Assembly (NCBI RefSeq): GCF_016461785.1 | Contig: NZ_JAEMUH010000011.1 | Location: forward strand, 62,001 to 126,000 | Source: Marinomonas ostreistagni | Lineage (GTDB): Bacteria > Pseudomonadota > Gammaproteobacteria > Pseudomonadales > Marinomonadaceae | DNA length: 64,000 bases | Direction: 5' to 3' | In this document: positions 35,617-43,793 of the stretch, one piece after another | How the letters are laid out: every line of letters starts with the position of its first letter | How positions within the stretch are numbered: the stretch's first letter is position 1 | Program-made: the position numbers and the translations under genes | Notes under the pieces: generated by a model | What the model was told of the DNA's origin: nothing | The model's database searches: none | Seen by the model: only the letters and a program-made list of their open reading frames with translations

Positions 35617-36966
35617 TCAATGTTTTTTGCGCTTCATACCTTGGTAAAAATGCCAATACCAAGGCTTGAGTAATAATTCTTGCTGATGCTGGTTCTCGAT
35701 TTCTAGCTGCTGCTTAGATTGCTCTAATGCTTGAGTACGTTCTTGTAGAGAAGAGAGCTCTGAATGCACTTGCTTTAAAACAGATCGTTCGTCGGTCAAT
35801 GTTTGTTCTAACTTCGCGATGTATTCAACTGCTTCGTTGTACAGTGAAGCTAGTTGTTCCGCATTATGGTCCTTTTCAGCGATGACATTAAGAGCATTCG
35901 AGTGTAGCGTCGACAAATGCGCAACATCTTCGTCTTTTTTGGCAATGACATCAAGTGCTTGCTGATGTAAGGAGGACAATTTCTCGATGCTGGCGTCTTT
36001 TTCTGCGATGGTGCTGATAGCGTGCTGATAATCGCGTTCAAGTTGCTCTATATTTTGATCTTTCTGTTGAATAGTACTCAAAGCGTGTTCATGCAATGAT
36101 CCAATGCGGCTTAGCTCATTCTGGTTCAGTGTCTGTAAGGCTGCAACGTTTGTCTCATGAAGGCTGTGCGAAGCGCTTAACATTAGACTTAGTGTTTCAG
36201 TGTCACAGTGTGGTAGCCATTTTTGGTAAACTTGCTGATACGCAATGCTGGCGTTTTGCTCCGCGCGTACATTGGATGCATTGTTATGCATACGATAGAT
36301 ACAGCTTTGCTCATCAAGGAATTGAAACTCGCAATGTTGGTTGACTTGCAACCAGAAGTCCCAGTCTTCAAATAAATCGAATTGTTCGTCGAACTGAGCA
36401 AACTCTCGTATTTGAGTGTTAAATAGAACCGTCATAATAGGTAAACAGTTCTGGTATAACAGGCGCTCTTTAGTGAAGGCTTCACCTTGGTAAGACAAGA
36501 GTTTTCTCGAGCCTTGTTCGTCAATAAGCATCGCTTTGGCGACACAATGTACTGCGCCTAATTGACCAGAAGAATAGGTGTTTTCGTGCGCTATCACCAA
36601 ACTACTAATATGAGCAGGGTCTAGTAAATCGTCGTCATCTAAAAATAAGCTAAAAGTGCCTTTGGCCGCATTTAACCCACGATTAGCTGCGGCTGAACGT
36701 CCTGTGGCTGTGTCGCTAGCAAGGTATTGCAGATACAGTTCGTCTTCCACCTTCAGTAAATCAGCCGCCAGCGTTTCAACATCGCCCCCACCATCGTTTA
36801 CTAAAACGACTTCAAGAGGGCGATAGGTTTGTTCCACAATAGAAAGAATCGTCTCCTTTAATAAGTCTGGGCGATCTTTGGTGCGGACAATAACCGAAAC
36901 AAGGCACTTAGTGTGAGAAAGGTCAGTGGAGGACAAATCAGTAGTAGATAAAGATGTATGCGACAT
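35617..36966 (-). CDS. GT2 glycosyltransferase with 21-residue coiled-coil repeats
   Basis: This 449-residue protein starts with a GT2 domain (KCLVSVIVRTKDRPDLLKET, VNDGGGDVETL, SLFLDDDDLLDP with the acidic metal site, and FEDWDFWLQVN). A long coiled-coil tail follows (about residues 262-430) with five exact 21-residue units starting at residues 294, 315, 336, 357 and 378 (HALSTIQQKD, HAISTIAEKD, QALDVIAKKD, NALNVIAEKD, EAVEYIAKLE). Twenty-one residues equal three heptads, so a regular oligomerising or spacer rod is likely. The C-terminus ends with a WYWHFYQGMKRKKH tail like that of other rhamnan/capsule transferases. The ATG at 36966 is preferred over an in-frame start at 37050. Confidence 0.85.
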   Translation of the reverse strand: MSHTSLSTTDLSSTDLSHTKCLVSVIVRTKDRPDLLKETILSIVEQTYRPLEVVLVNDGGGDVETLAADLLKVEDELYLQYLASDTATGRSAAANRGLNAAKGTFSLFLDDDDLLDPAHISSLVIAHENTYSSGQLGAVHCVAKAMLIDEQGSRKLLSYQGEAFTKERLLYQNCLPIMTVLFNTQIREFAQFDEQFDLFEDWDFWLQVNQHCEFQFLDEQSCIYRMHNNASNVRAEQNASIAYQQVYQKWLPHCDTETLSLMLSASHSLHETNVAALQTLNQNELSRIGSLHEHALSTIQQKDQNIEQLERDYQHAISTIAEKDASIEKLSSLHQQALDVIAKKDEDVAHLSTLHSNALNVIAEKDHNAEQLASLYNEAVEYIAKLEQTLTDERSVLKQVHSELSSLQERTQALEQSKQQLEIENQHQQELLLKPWYWHFYQGMKRKKH

Positions 36967-37207
36967 ATAGTTATAATAGGTTCTTTCATGCCATAAAAAG
37001 TAGATAGAGCACGATACCTTAAACAAGCGGTTATATCTATGTCTTCCCAAAAGACGGATACCGTTTGATAAGTCATTTTACTCCCCAGTAGTAAGCTAAC
37101 CATGACTCTCTTGCTTTACGTCAGCTTGACGTGTCTCGTTTTGCCAACCTATAGGGATGGTGGTATCTTAGCCGCCATTTCAGTGATCCATTAAGTTAAG
37201 GCTGTCC

Positions 37208-38026
37208 ATGATCCCTATTCGCTGGTTTTGGCAATACGCACTGCCTGTTCAACAGCGTCAGCTTATTTTACAGCTGACGAAACGTCAGATACAGCAGCGC
37301 TTTAAAGGCTCTATGCTAGGTGCCGCATGGGTGTTTATTACCCCAATACTGATGTTGGCGGTTTACACCTTTGTTTTCAAATCTGTCTTAAAAGCGAAAT
37401 GGCCGGGAAATGAAGACGCCAATAACATCGAATTTGCCTTGCAGATCTTTTCGGGGTTACTGATTTTTAACCTATTTGCCGAAGTGCTAAGTCGTGCAGC
37501 CAGCTTGGTCACAGAGCAGCCAAATATGGTAAAGAAAGTCATCTTTCCACTGCCCATTTTAGCGTGGGTAAACGTACTGTCTGCCTTGTTTTTTGCTTTG
37601 GTGAGCTTCTTAGTGTTACTGGTTGGTGCATGGCTTATGCGTGGTGAGCTCAGCATTCATTTATTAGCAACCCCCATATTGTTGATCCTACTTCTGCCTT
37701 TATTGCTAGGGCTAAGTTGGGGACTGTCTGCGTTAGGTGTGTACCTAAGAGATCTAACACAAGTGATTACCTTGGTGTTAACGCCTTTAATGTTTTTATC
37801 GCCCATCTTTTATCCGACTGCGGCCTTACCCGAGTTTGTTCAAGGTTTTATGGTGATTAACCCATTGGTGATCCCAATTGAACTGTTACGAGATATCGTG
37901 ATGCAAGGTCAATGGCCGCAACAAGGCATGGCATTACTCGCATACCTAATGGTGGCAGGGTTTATTATGGCATTGGGAGCGGCAGGCTTTCATAAATTGA
38001 AAAAGGGGTTTGCAGATGTCCTCTAA
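37208..38026 (+). CDS. wzm: Polysaccharide ABC-2 transporter permease (Wzm type)
   Basis: This 272-residue protein is an ABC-2 membrane permease with about six transmembrane segments. The N-terminal amphipathic stretch QLTKRQIQQRFKGSMLGAAW is typical for Wzm/KpsM/TagG proteins that export undecaprenyl-linked polysaccharide. The C-terminus reads FHKLKKGFADVL. It overlaps the ATPase gene by 11 bp, the standard Wzm-Wzt pair. It is divergent from the two glycosyltransferases. The exported glycan could be O-antigen, capsule or an S-layer-anchor polymer. Confidence 0.9.
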   Translation: MIPIRWFWQYALPVQQRQLILQLTKRQIQQRFKGSMLGAAWVFITPILMLAVYTFVFKSVLKAKWPGNEDANNIEFALQIFSGLLIFNLFAEVLSRAASLVTEQPNMVKKVIFPLPILAWVNVLSALFFALVSFLVLLVGAWLMRGELSIHLLATPILLILLLPLLLGLSWGLSALGVYLRDLTQVITLVLTPLMFLSPIFYPTAALPEFVQGFMVINPLVIPIELLRDIVMQGQWPQQGMALLAYLMVAGFIMALGAAGFHKLKKGFADVL

Positions 38027-40331
38027 TATTGCCTTGCACATTGATAATGTATCGAAAACCTATCACTTATACGATGCCCCGAAAGACCGCCTAAAGCAGA
38101 TGCTATTTCGTGGTCGTAAGCAGTTCTTTCGCGAGTATCAAGCGCTGCAGCCAGTCTCTTTCTTTCTACCGAAAGGAGAAGTGCTAGGGGTCGTTGGACG
38201 TAATGGTGCGGGGAAATCTACCCTCTTACAGTTAATCTGTGGCACCTTGACGCCAACAACGGGCCACGTCAATGTTAACGGCCGTATCGCCGCACTGCTG
38301 GAACTTGGCGCAGGTTTTAATCCTCAGTTTACCGGTCGAGAGAACATCTATTTATCTGCCTCAATCATGGGCATCTCACGACAAGAAATCGACAGCAAAG
38401 TCGAAGACATCATTGACTTTGCTGGCGTGCGTAACTTCATTGATCAACCAGTGTCTACTTACTCAAGTGGTATGTATGTGCGTCTTGCTTTTTCAGTCGC
38501 CACCAGTGTGGAGCCAGATATTCTTATCATTGATGAGGCGTTATCTGTTGGTGATGGAGACTTTGCTCGACGTTCTTTTGAGCGCATCATGGCCATGAAA
38601 GAGCGTGGCGCCACGATCTTATTTTGTTCTCACTCCTTGTATCAAATCGAAGTGCTATGCTCACAGGCGATTTGGATCGAGAAAGGCCAGCTGGTCAAGC
38701 AAGGTGCTCCCGCTGATATCGTGCCGGAATACCAAGCTTTCTTAGACTGCTTAGCAGATAATCCAGAGGCAACGCCGGCAGATGTCCAAGCACGAGTGGT
38801 TTCTTCAACAACAGCTTCTGACTTACTGCCTGCAGAAGAAAGCAAAACTGAGACAGAAGCAAATACTGAACAAACACCTTCAGGGAACACACCACCAAAA
38901 GGCCAATACGCTCGCATACAAAAGGTTGAGGCCCACACGGATACTGAAAAAGGCGATGTGCTCAATATCGTAAGTGGTCAAACAGACGTCACATTACATA
39001 TATCGTTTAAATCCACCCTAAAAGACGAAATACCACAAGTGGCCTTAGCCGTGCACAATGCTGCTGGACAACTGATTACCAGCTGTGGTGCTTGGGTAGC
39101 GGGTGTGCAGCCCAGTGTTGATGCGGATGGCATTGGCCGTATCTCGGTGACCTTTCCGAAAATGCCGCTGCTAAAGGGCACCTACTATATAGGCGTGTTA
39201 CTGTTTTGTGAGCGAGGCTTGTTCTTGCACGATGAAGCGGACCCAGTGGTAACGCTACATGTCACCCAACCCAATCAAGAGCGTGGCTTGGTCATGCTGC
39301 CTCATTCATGGCAACAACCGGGACCAGCAAAGCGACTTAAAGAAGACGCCATCGTCACCGAACGAAAACCCAGCGGCCGCTGGAGTGTTCGTGAAGCCGA
39401 TGCCGTCGCGGATTTTGAAAACATCAAGCGCCTGTTCCAAGACACCTTTAAGCAACCACTTCACGAAGACGTCTGGCATTGGAAATACCGTTATGCCAGC
39501 AGTCCAGGTTACATGGTTTCGGAAGGTGATGAAGTAGTCGGTTTCTGTGGTGGCGCACCACGTCGAGGCATGGTCAAAGGGACGCCTGCGACGTTAGCGC
39601 AACTAGGCGATGTCATGGTTGATCGTCGTCAGCGCGGTGTATTGACTAAAACGGGACCGTTTTATCGCAGTGTCTACGGCTTCCTGACCGAGAAAATCGG
39701 CCAAGGTCGAGACTTCCCATACGGTTTTGGTTTTCCCAATCGACGACACCTACGCGTCGGGGAGCGCCAGAACCTCTATGCCGCGACTGACCGTATTCTG
39801 GAAGCCCAATGGCCAGCCAAAGCAAACGAGCTACTGCTGACACCTTGGACAGGGGAGCCTCAACAAGGCCAAGTTATCGATCACCTATGGCAACAAATGG
39901 TGCCGCACCTGAATAGCTACTTGGTTGGCATTCGAGATCAAGAATGGATGCGTTTCCGCTTCCTAGAAAAACCCATGGATCATTACCAAATCTGGTTTGT
40001 CAGCCAGCCAGAACAACCGCAAACATTCATAGGTGTCGTGGTACTAAAAGATCACCCTGAAGCCGATCACATGGAGCTACTAGACTTTATCGGTACCCCC
40101 GAAAACAGTCATATACTGCTTGCCGCCGCACAACAACTGGCTGCCCAAAACGGACGACAGCGCATACAAACATGGTTATCAGGAAACGTTTACGCATGGC
40201 TTGAAACCGACGAAGCCAGCGTTGAACCAACCGAAGTCTTTGTCCCCGGCAACGCCCTCGACAACCCAGAACACCTAGCCGAATCCAAAGGCAACTGGTG
40301 GCTCATGGGCGGCGACAGCGACTTCCGATAA
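38016..40331 (+). CDS. wzt: Wzt-type ABC ATPase with C-terminal GNAT-like domain
   Basis: The ATG at 38016 follows AAAAGGGG, giving a 771-residue protein. Residues ~1-245 are the ABC ATPase: Walker A VVGRNGAGKSTLL, signature YSSGMYVRLAFSVA, Walker B ILIIDEALSVGD and H-loop FCSHSL. Residues ~295-420 resemble the Wzt_C substrate-binding beta-sandwich, with an acidic linker before it. Residues ~450-771 form an extra domain that looks like GNAT/acetyltransferase: RWSVREADAVADFENIKRLF, EVVGFCGGAPRRGM, LAQLGDVMVDRRQRGVLT, FPYGFGFPNRRHLRVG. Typical Wzt proteins end near residue 400-450, so this is an unusual three-part fusion. Its product may acylate or cap the exported glycan; this is inference. 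Confidence 0.88.
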   Translation: MSSNIALHIDNVSKTYHLYDAPKDRLKQMLFRGRKQFFREYQALQPVSFFLPKGEVLGVVGRNGAGKSTLLQLICGTLTPTTGHVNVNGRIAALLELGAGFNPQFTGRENIYLSASIMGISRQEIDSKVEDIIDFAGVRNFIDQPVSTYSSGMYVRLAFSVATSVEPDILIIDEALSVGDGDFARRSFERIMAMKERGATILFCSHSLYQIEVLCSQAIWIEKGQLVKQGAPADIVPEYQAFLDCLADNPEATPADVQARVVSSTTASDLLPAEESKTETEANTEQTPSGNTPPKGQYARIQKVEAHTDTEKGDVLNIVSGQTDVTLHISFKSTLKDEIPQVALAVHNAAGQLITSCGAWVAGVQPSVDADGIGRISVTFPKMPLLKGTYYIGVLLFCERGLFLHDEADPVVTLHVTQPNQERGLVMLPHSWQQPGPAKRLKEDAIVTERKPSGRWSVREADAVADFENIKRLFQDTFKQPLHEDVWHWKYRYASSPGYMVSEGDEVVGFCGGAPRRGMVKGTPATLAQLGDVMVDRRQRGVLTKTGPFYRSVYGFLTEKIGQGRDFPYGFGFPNRRHLRVGERQNLYAATDRILEAQWPAKANELLLTPWTGEPQQGQVIDHLWQQMVPHLNSYLVGIRDQEWMRFRFLEKPMDHYQIWFVSQPEQPQTFIGVVVLKDHPEADHMELLDFIGTPENSHILLAAAQQLAAQNGRQRIQTWLSGNVYAWLETDEASVEPTEVFVPGNALDNPEHLAESKGNWWLMGGDSDFR

Positions 40332-40338
40332 CCACCCC

Positions 40339-40430
40339 TTGCAGGAACCCACTGCGCGGGTGAGCCAACCCAAATCTCGCATGTAGGAACCCGCTGCGCG
40401 GGTGAACCAAACCGCCATGCGGGTGAACAA
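40339..40430. repeat. REP cluster upstream of the RAYT gene
   Basis: It holds GCAGGAACCCACTGCGCGGG, TGTAGGAACCCGCTGCGCGG at 40382 and two shorter GCGGGTGAAC fragments. It directly precedes the RAYT gene, the usual REPtron arrangement. Confidence 0.85.
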
Positions 40431-40454
40431 AACCATAAACCAAGGACGGTTTAA

Positions 40455-40883
40455 ATGAAAGGATACTCGCAACTACGCAAAGGGCGCTCATCCGCCCCAG
40501 ATATTGTCTACCACCTAACCTTCGCAACGGATAAACGGGTAATTTACTTTGCAAACTTCCGCACGGCTCGGACAATCATCACCTACATGCAATATTGTGA
40601 TTTACAAAACTGGTCCAAAACCATCGCCTTTGTTGTAATGCCTGACCATATCCACTGGTTACTGCAACCGAAAAACAAAAACATTTCAGAGCTAGTTCGA
40701 ATAGTCAAAGAACGATCTAGAAAAAAGCTCCAAGTACACTGGCAAAAAGGCTTCTATGACCGCGCCATGCGCAGTGAACAGGAGAGCATAGATATCGCTC
40801 GATACATCATCGCAAACCCCAAAAGAGCAGGGCTCGTCACAAGCGTTACCGATTACCCACATTGGGACTGCATCTTCCTGTAG
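40455..40883 (+). CDS. REP-associated tyrosine transposase (RAYT)
   Basis: This 142-residue protein is an IS200-like, Y1 HUH single-strand transposase of the RAYT family. The metal-binding HUH motif is VVMPDHIHWLLQ. The catalytic Tyr is probably in IDIARYIIANPKRAGLVT near residue 118. The N-terminus carries DIVYHLTFATDKRVIYFANF. It is flanked by REP arrays on both sides (40339-40430 and from 40879), and REP units with GTAG feet appear throughout the window. RAYTs bind and cut such REPs, so this is the probable source of the family. Its stop codon TAG at 40881-40883 lies within the first downstream REP. It has no terminal inverted repeats of an IS. Confidence 0.93.
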   Translation: MKGYSQLRKGRSSAPDIVYHLTFATDKRVIYFANFRTARTIITYMQYCDLQNWSKTIAFVVMPDHIHWLLQPKNKNISELVRIVKERSRKKLQVHWQKGFYDRAMRSEQESIDIARYIIANPKRAGLVTSVTDYPHWDCIFL

Positions 40884-41192
40884 GAACCCGCTGTGCGGGT
40901 GAACCAAACCGCCATGCGGTTAAACAAACAACGCTGCGCGGTTGAACCCCCCATCGCTCGCACAGCAAGCTCCTACAAAAAACAGATACCCAATGTAGGA
41001 ACCCGCTTTGCGGGTGAACCAAACCACCATGCGGTTGAACAAATAACGCCATCCGGTTGACCCCACCATCGCTCGCACAGCAAGCTCCTACAAAAAACAG
41101 ATACCCAATGTAGGAACCCGCTTTGCGGGTGAACCAAACCTCCATGCGGTTAAACAAACAACGCTGCGCGGTTGAACCCCCATCGCTTGCGG
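40879..41192. repeat. Tandem 115-bp REP/BIME array downstream of the RAYT gene
   Basis: TGTAGGAACCCGCT occurs at 40879, 40994 and 41109, exactly 115 bp apart. Each unit holds a forward REP, one or two GCGGTTGAAC fragments and a reversed REP (GCTCGCACAGCAAGCTCCTACA); the third copy is truncated. The arms pair as short hairpins with GTAG at the foot. The array does not resemble a CRISPR array, as units are long and palindromic with no spacers. Confidence 0.9.
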
Positions 41193-41316
41193 GAAAATCT
41201 CTTTTGGTCATCAAGATAAAAGCTTGACTAAATGTTGAACGCTTGGTTAAGGTTTGCGTTCGCCCCAAATTGGGGCATAAAAGGATAACAAGGACTATTT
41301 AAATCAGGAGTTGCAC

Positions 41317-42129
41317 ATGACCAGTGCTAATCAACTATTGTCGTACTACGAAATAACGATGCAAGAAGCTCGTGAATTCATCAATGCAAACATTGCCAGC
41401 CCACAAAACATCTACTCTGCCGCTGCCCAATACGGAATCACATTTGATATGTTGGCTGAAATTTATGGACAAGGTGCCACCGGAGAGGTCGTAAAAGAAT
41501 TTTTTGGCAATCAAGGTTTTGTGAACAGTGGGGATGCACCACACTGGAATGGTGGATATTTAGAAGGCGATTTTTCTTCTATGTACCAAGCCAATCAATC
41601 AGAACTGATGCAGAAATGGGGCGATTTACTGAATAACTACCGCGCTAAAATGGCTGGCTTAGACTGGGGGTCTCAAGGAACTAGCTTTGCCGAAGTGGAA
41701 AAAGAAGTAAATTGGTACTCCTTTGCAGAAGTGCTCGAAGGGTACGAAGCGGCCTATGGCGAAAATTCCGAGTGGATGACTTACGTAAATCAATGGCTTG
41801 ATAACTTGATAAACCTCGATGCCTGGGATGATTTGGACGGCGAAGAATATGAAGAATCTTGGTCAACCTTGCTGCCTCTAGAGGAATGGGGCGTTGATGA
41901 AGCCACTTTTATATCAGTGCTGAACTTAGATGAAAACGACTTAGAATTTGCACTGGACACCCCAGATGTAAACTGGGAATCCTACTACGGTAAATTGTTA
42001 GAAAGCTTAATGGATGTCGAGACAGGCTACGGCGCACTACAGCCGGAGCAAGTAACTGCCGAGCCAATAGCTGCGCTAGATATCCAACTAGTTGGGATAA
42101 CAGCCCAACAGGACGAAATGGTCTTGTAG
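41317..42129 (+). CDS. Unknown acidic protein with a DUF4214-like context
   Basis: This 270-residue protein, very rich in Asp/Glu and Trp, is not a family I recognise firmly. The N-terminal motif EAREFINANIASPQNIYSAA followed by QYGITFDMLAEIYG resembles short helical modules found in marine secreted calcium-binding proteins. No signal peptide or RTX repeat is seen. The ATG at 41317 follows CAGGAG with 6-bp spacing, while an upstream in-frame TTG at 41311 is less likely. The stop codon TAG (42127-42129) is supplied by the REP TGTAGGAACCCGC. It sits between the RAYT array and the deacetylase. A surface or secreted role is inference. Confidence 0.6.
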   Translation: MTSANQLLSYYEITMQEAREFINANIASPQNIYSAAAQYGITFDMLAEIYGQGATGEVVKEFFGNQGFVNSGDAPHWNGGYLEGDFSSMYQANQSELMQKWGDLLNNYRAKMAGLDWGSQGTSFAEVEKEVNWYSFAEVLEGYEAAYGENSEWMTYVNQWLDNLINLDAWDDLDGEEYEESWSTLLPLEEWGVDEATFISVLNLDENDLEFALDTPDVNWESYYGKLLESLMDVETGYGALQPEQVTAEPIAALDIQLVGITAQQDEMVL

Positions 42130-42258
42130 GAACCCGCAGTGCGGGTGAACAAAACCGCTGCGCGGGTGAACCAACTCATCCATTGTGTGATGAATATTGT
42201 TCGCTTGCGCAGCAAGCTCCTACAAAACCTCCTGTAGAATCCCGCAGTGCAGGCGAAC
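42125..42258. repeat. REP cluster overlapping the stop of the unknown gene
   Basis: Forward REP TGTAGGAACCCGCAGTGCGG from 42125, a GCTGCGCGGGTGAAC fragment, a reversed GCTTGCGCAGCAAGCTCCTACA and another partial forward unit (TGTAGAATCCCGCAGTGC) are present. The first base triplet TAG in the forward unit is the stop codon of the upstream gene. Confidence 0.85.
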
Positions 42259-42333
42259 AAACTCTAAATTGGGGCTTGTTCTATCATGACTCTCCCGCCA
42301 AAATAACGGGTTTCCCTATCAGGATGATTGCTT

Positions 42334-43230
42334 GTGCTTGAACGATACTTTACTCCTTATCAAACAACCTCAGCGGTCTGCGGTGAACGCATCGCCATTT
42401 TAGCGCCCCATCCAGACGATGAAGTATTTGGCTGCGGTGGCAGTGCCTGCAAATGGGCCGAGCAGGGGAAACAGGTTCAAGCGTTTATCATTACTGCTGG
42501 AGTAGTTTCTGGAGAATTTGGTGATACCCCTGAGGCGGAAATCAAACGTGCGGAAAAAGCCAAGCTTCGCGCCGACGAATCCCGCACTGCAGCGCAAACT
42601 TTAGGCTTACCAGAGCCTGAGTTCTTTGAGCGGCAAGATGCGGCATTATTAGATGACCAAACCATCGAAGCTGCGCTACTTGAGCGTTTGATCGAATGGC
42701 AACCAACGACTTTGGTGGTGCCTTCCATATGGGAAATGCATCGAGATCACCGAGCGACCGCACAACTAGGGCTATCTTTGGCGAAACAGCTGCCGACGAT
42801 AGAGCGACTTGCCTTCTATGAAGTGGGGATGCCCATGACCCCAAACTGTCTGGAAGACATCACCGCTTACCAAGAACGTAAATGGCAAGCCATGCATAAC
42901 TTTCCTTCCCAATTAGAAGGGCAACACTACGCCGAGCAAATGCGAGGGTTAAACACCTTTCGCTCCTACACCCTAGGGCTAGATGTTCATTACGCCGAAG
43001 CGTTCTACATTTTAGAGAAAGAAGAACTGGCTGGCTTTACCGAACAACACCAACCAGATCAAACCACCCTAACGCTCAGACACGCAGAAAAGCAGGCACA
43101 ACAACAGCAGCAACAAACAGAACAAATGCAACAACGCATACAAGAGCTGGAACACATGCTCCACCAAACACACCAAACCTTATCTTGGCGCATCACCCAA
43201 CCCTTACGTTGGCTACGCAGCAAACTGTAA
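42334..43230 (+). CDS. PIG-L family LmbE-like deacetylase
   Basis: This 298-residue protein is a zinc-dependent N-acetylglucosamine deacetylase-like enzyme. The metal-binding motif is ILAPHPDDEVFGCGG near residue 26, and a further motif, WEMHRDHRATAQLG, is present near residue 134. The C-terminal ~60 residues form a Gln-rich coiled-coil ending LSWRITQPLRWLRSKL, a tail common to glycosyltransferases and capsule proteins of such islands. The GTG at 42334 lies 9 bp after AGGA; the in-frame TTG at 42328 is only 3 bp away from it, so GTG is preferred. It may deacetylate a sugar of the exported glycan or a glycolipid precursor. Confidence 0.87.
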   Translation: MLERYFTPYQTTSAVCGERIAILAPHPDDEVFGCGGSACKWAEQGKQVQAFIITAGVVSGEFGDTPEAEIKRAEKAKLRADESRTAAQTLGLPEPEFFERQDAALLDDQTIEAALLERLIEWQPTTLVVPSIWEMHRDHRATAQLGLSLAKQLPTIERLAFYEVGMPMTPNCLEDITAYQERKWQAMHNFPSQLEGQHYAEQMRGLNTFRSYTLGLDVHYAEAFYILEKEELAGFTEQHQPDQTTLTLRHAEKQAQQQQQQTEQMQQRIQELEHMLHQTHQTLSWRITQPLRWLRSKL

Positions 43231-43264
43231 GCTTCGCCATGCGGTTAAGACAACCAAACCACCC

Positions 43265-43291
43265 TGTAGGAACCCGCTGCGCGGGTGAACA
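43265..43291. repeat. REP element downstream of the deacetylase gene
   Basis: One forward unit, TGTAGGAACCCGCTGCGCGG plus GTGAAC, follows the stop codon by 35 bp. The remaining stretch to the next gene (43292-43793) contains the promoter, leader ORF and SD palindrome described separately, with AT-rich DNA at 43320-43410. Confidence 0.8.
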
Positions 43292-43522
43292 AAAGCCCCT
43301 CTGCAGGTTAACAAATCGATTTAAACCATATGAACTGTTATTCACTTTTGTTTTGAATGACATTTATCTGTAAAAAAATCAAAAAAAACGCACGAACGAA
43401 ATAAACCCGTTGAACTATCGCCGCCCTTTATGAGACTCTACGGGCACTAATATCTTTGTTTTTGTTGCGATTTTTATCTCAAGAAAAACGAGACGCGAGC
43501 GATAAGAGAAAAGTTCACCTCG

Positions 43523-43565
43523 TGTGATGCCCGTCACACCAATTTGACGGAGACTCTATTATTCT
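43523..43565 (+). promoter_or_regulatory. Predicted class II CRP-dependent promoter of the S-layer-like gene
   Basis: TGTGA-TGCCCG-TCACA at 43523-43538 is a perfect CRP consensus core. Its centre (43530.5) is 29.5 bp before the first base of TATTCT at 43560-43565, the exact spacing of class II promoters (-41.5). A -35-like TTGACG (43544-43549) lies between. Predicted start is near 43572, giving a ~220-nt leader. Confidence 0.5.
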
Positions 43566-43625
43566 CGTAAACATGCTAGGTGAGGCTCGGATGACTTCAC
43601 CAAAGTGTCACAAAAAGTACGCACA

Positions 43626-43778
43626 ATGTTGCACACACATTTAACCGTGCAAGCGGCTTTTACAGCACTTAAAGCAACCGGTACTAGCGCGGATGCGCAA
43701 GTAAACACTAAAACTAATTCAAGTGAGGTCAATATGAAGTATTCAGACCGAACGCGAAGTTTAGTAACTAAACCTTGA
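43626..43778 (+). CDS. Putative leader ORF before the S-layer-like gene
   Basis: A 50-codon frame runs from the ATG at 43626 to TGA at 43776-43778, 15 nt before the large gene. A second in-frame ATG at 43734 has a good Shine-Dalgarno (GTGAGG, 5-bp spacing) and would make a 14-residue peptide starting MKYSDRTRSLV. No signal peptide or domain is seen. It could be a translational-coupling or attenuation leader; it could also be chance in a 5' UTR. Confidence 0.35.
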   Translation: MLHTHLTVQAAFTALKATGTSADAQVNTKTNSSEVNMKYSDRTRSLVTKP

Positions 43779-43786
43779 TCAAGGAG
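43773..43786 (+). promoter_or_regulatory. Palindrome masking the Shine-Dalgarno of the S-layer-like gene
   Basis: The perfect 12-bp palindrome CCTTGATCAAGG (43773-43784) includes most of the strong SD AAGGAG (43781-43786) and contains the TGA stop of the leader ORF. A second palindrome GTTTAGT-A-ACTAAAC lies immediately before it (43759-43773). In RNA the first could fold as a CCTT/AAGG stem that covers the SD. Confidence 0.4.
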
Positions 43787-43793
43787 TTTATAA

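Noticed and set aside
40455..40883. Complete IS200/IS605 insertion sequence
   Set aside because: No left/right end hairpins of an IS or target duplication are visible; flanking REP arrays and the short length favour a domesticated RAYT.
43544..43573. Standard sigma-70 promoter TTGACG with TAAACA
   Set aside because: The 18-bp spacing is possible but TAAACA is a poor -10; the CRP class II arrangement with TATTCT fits better.
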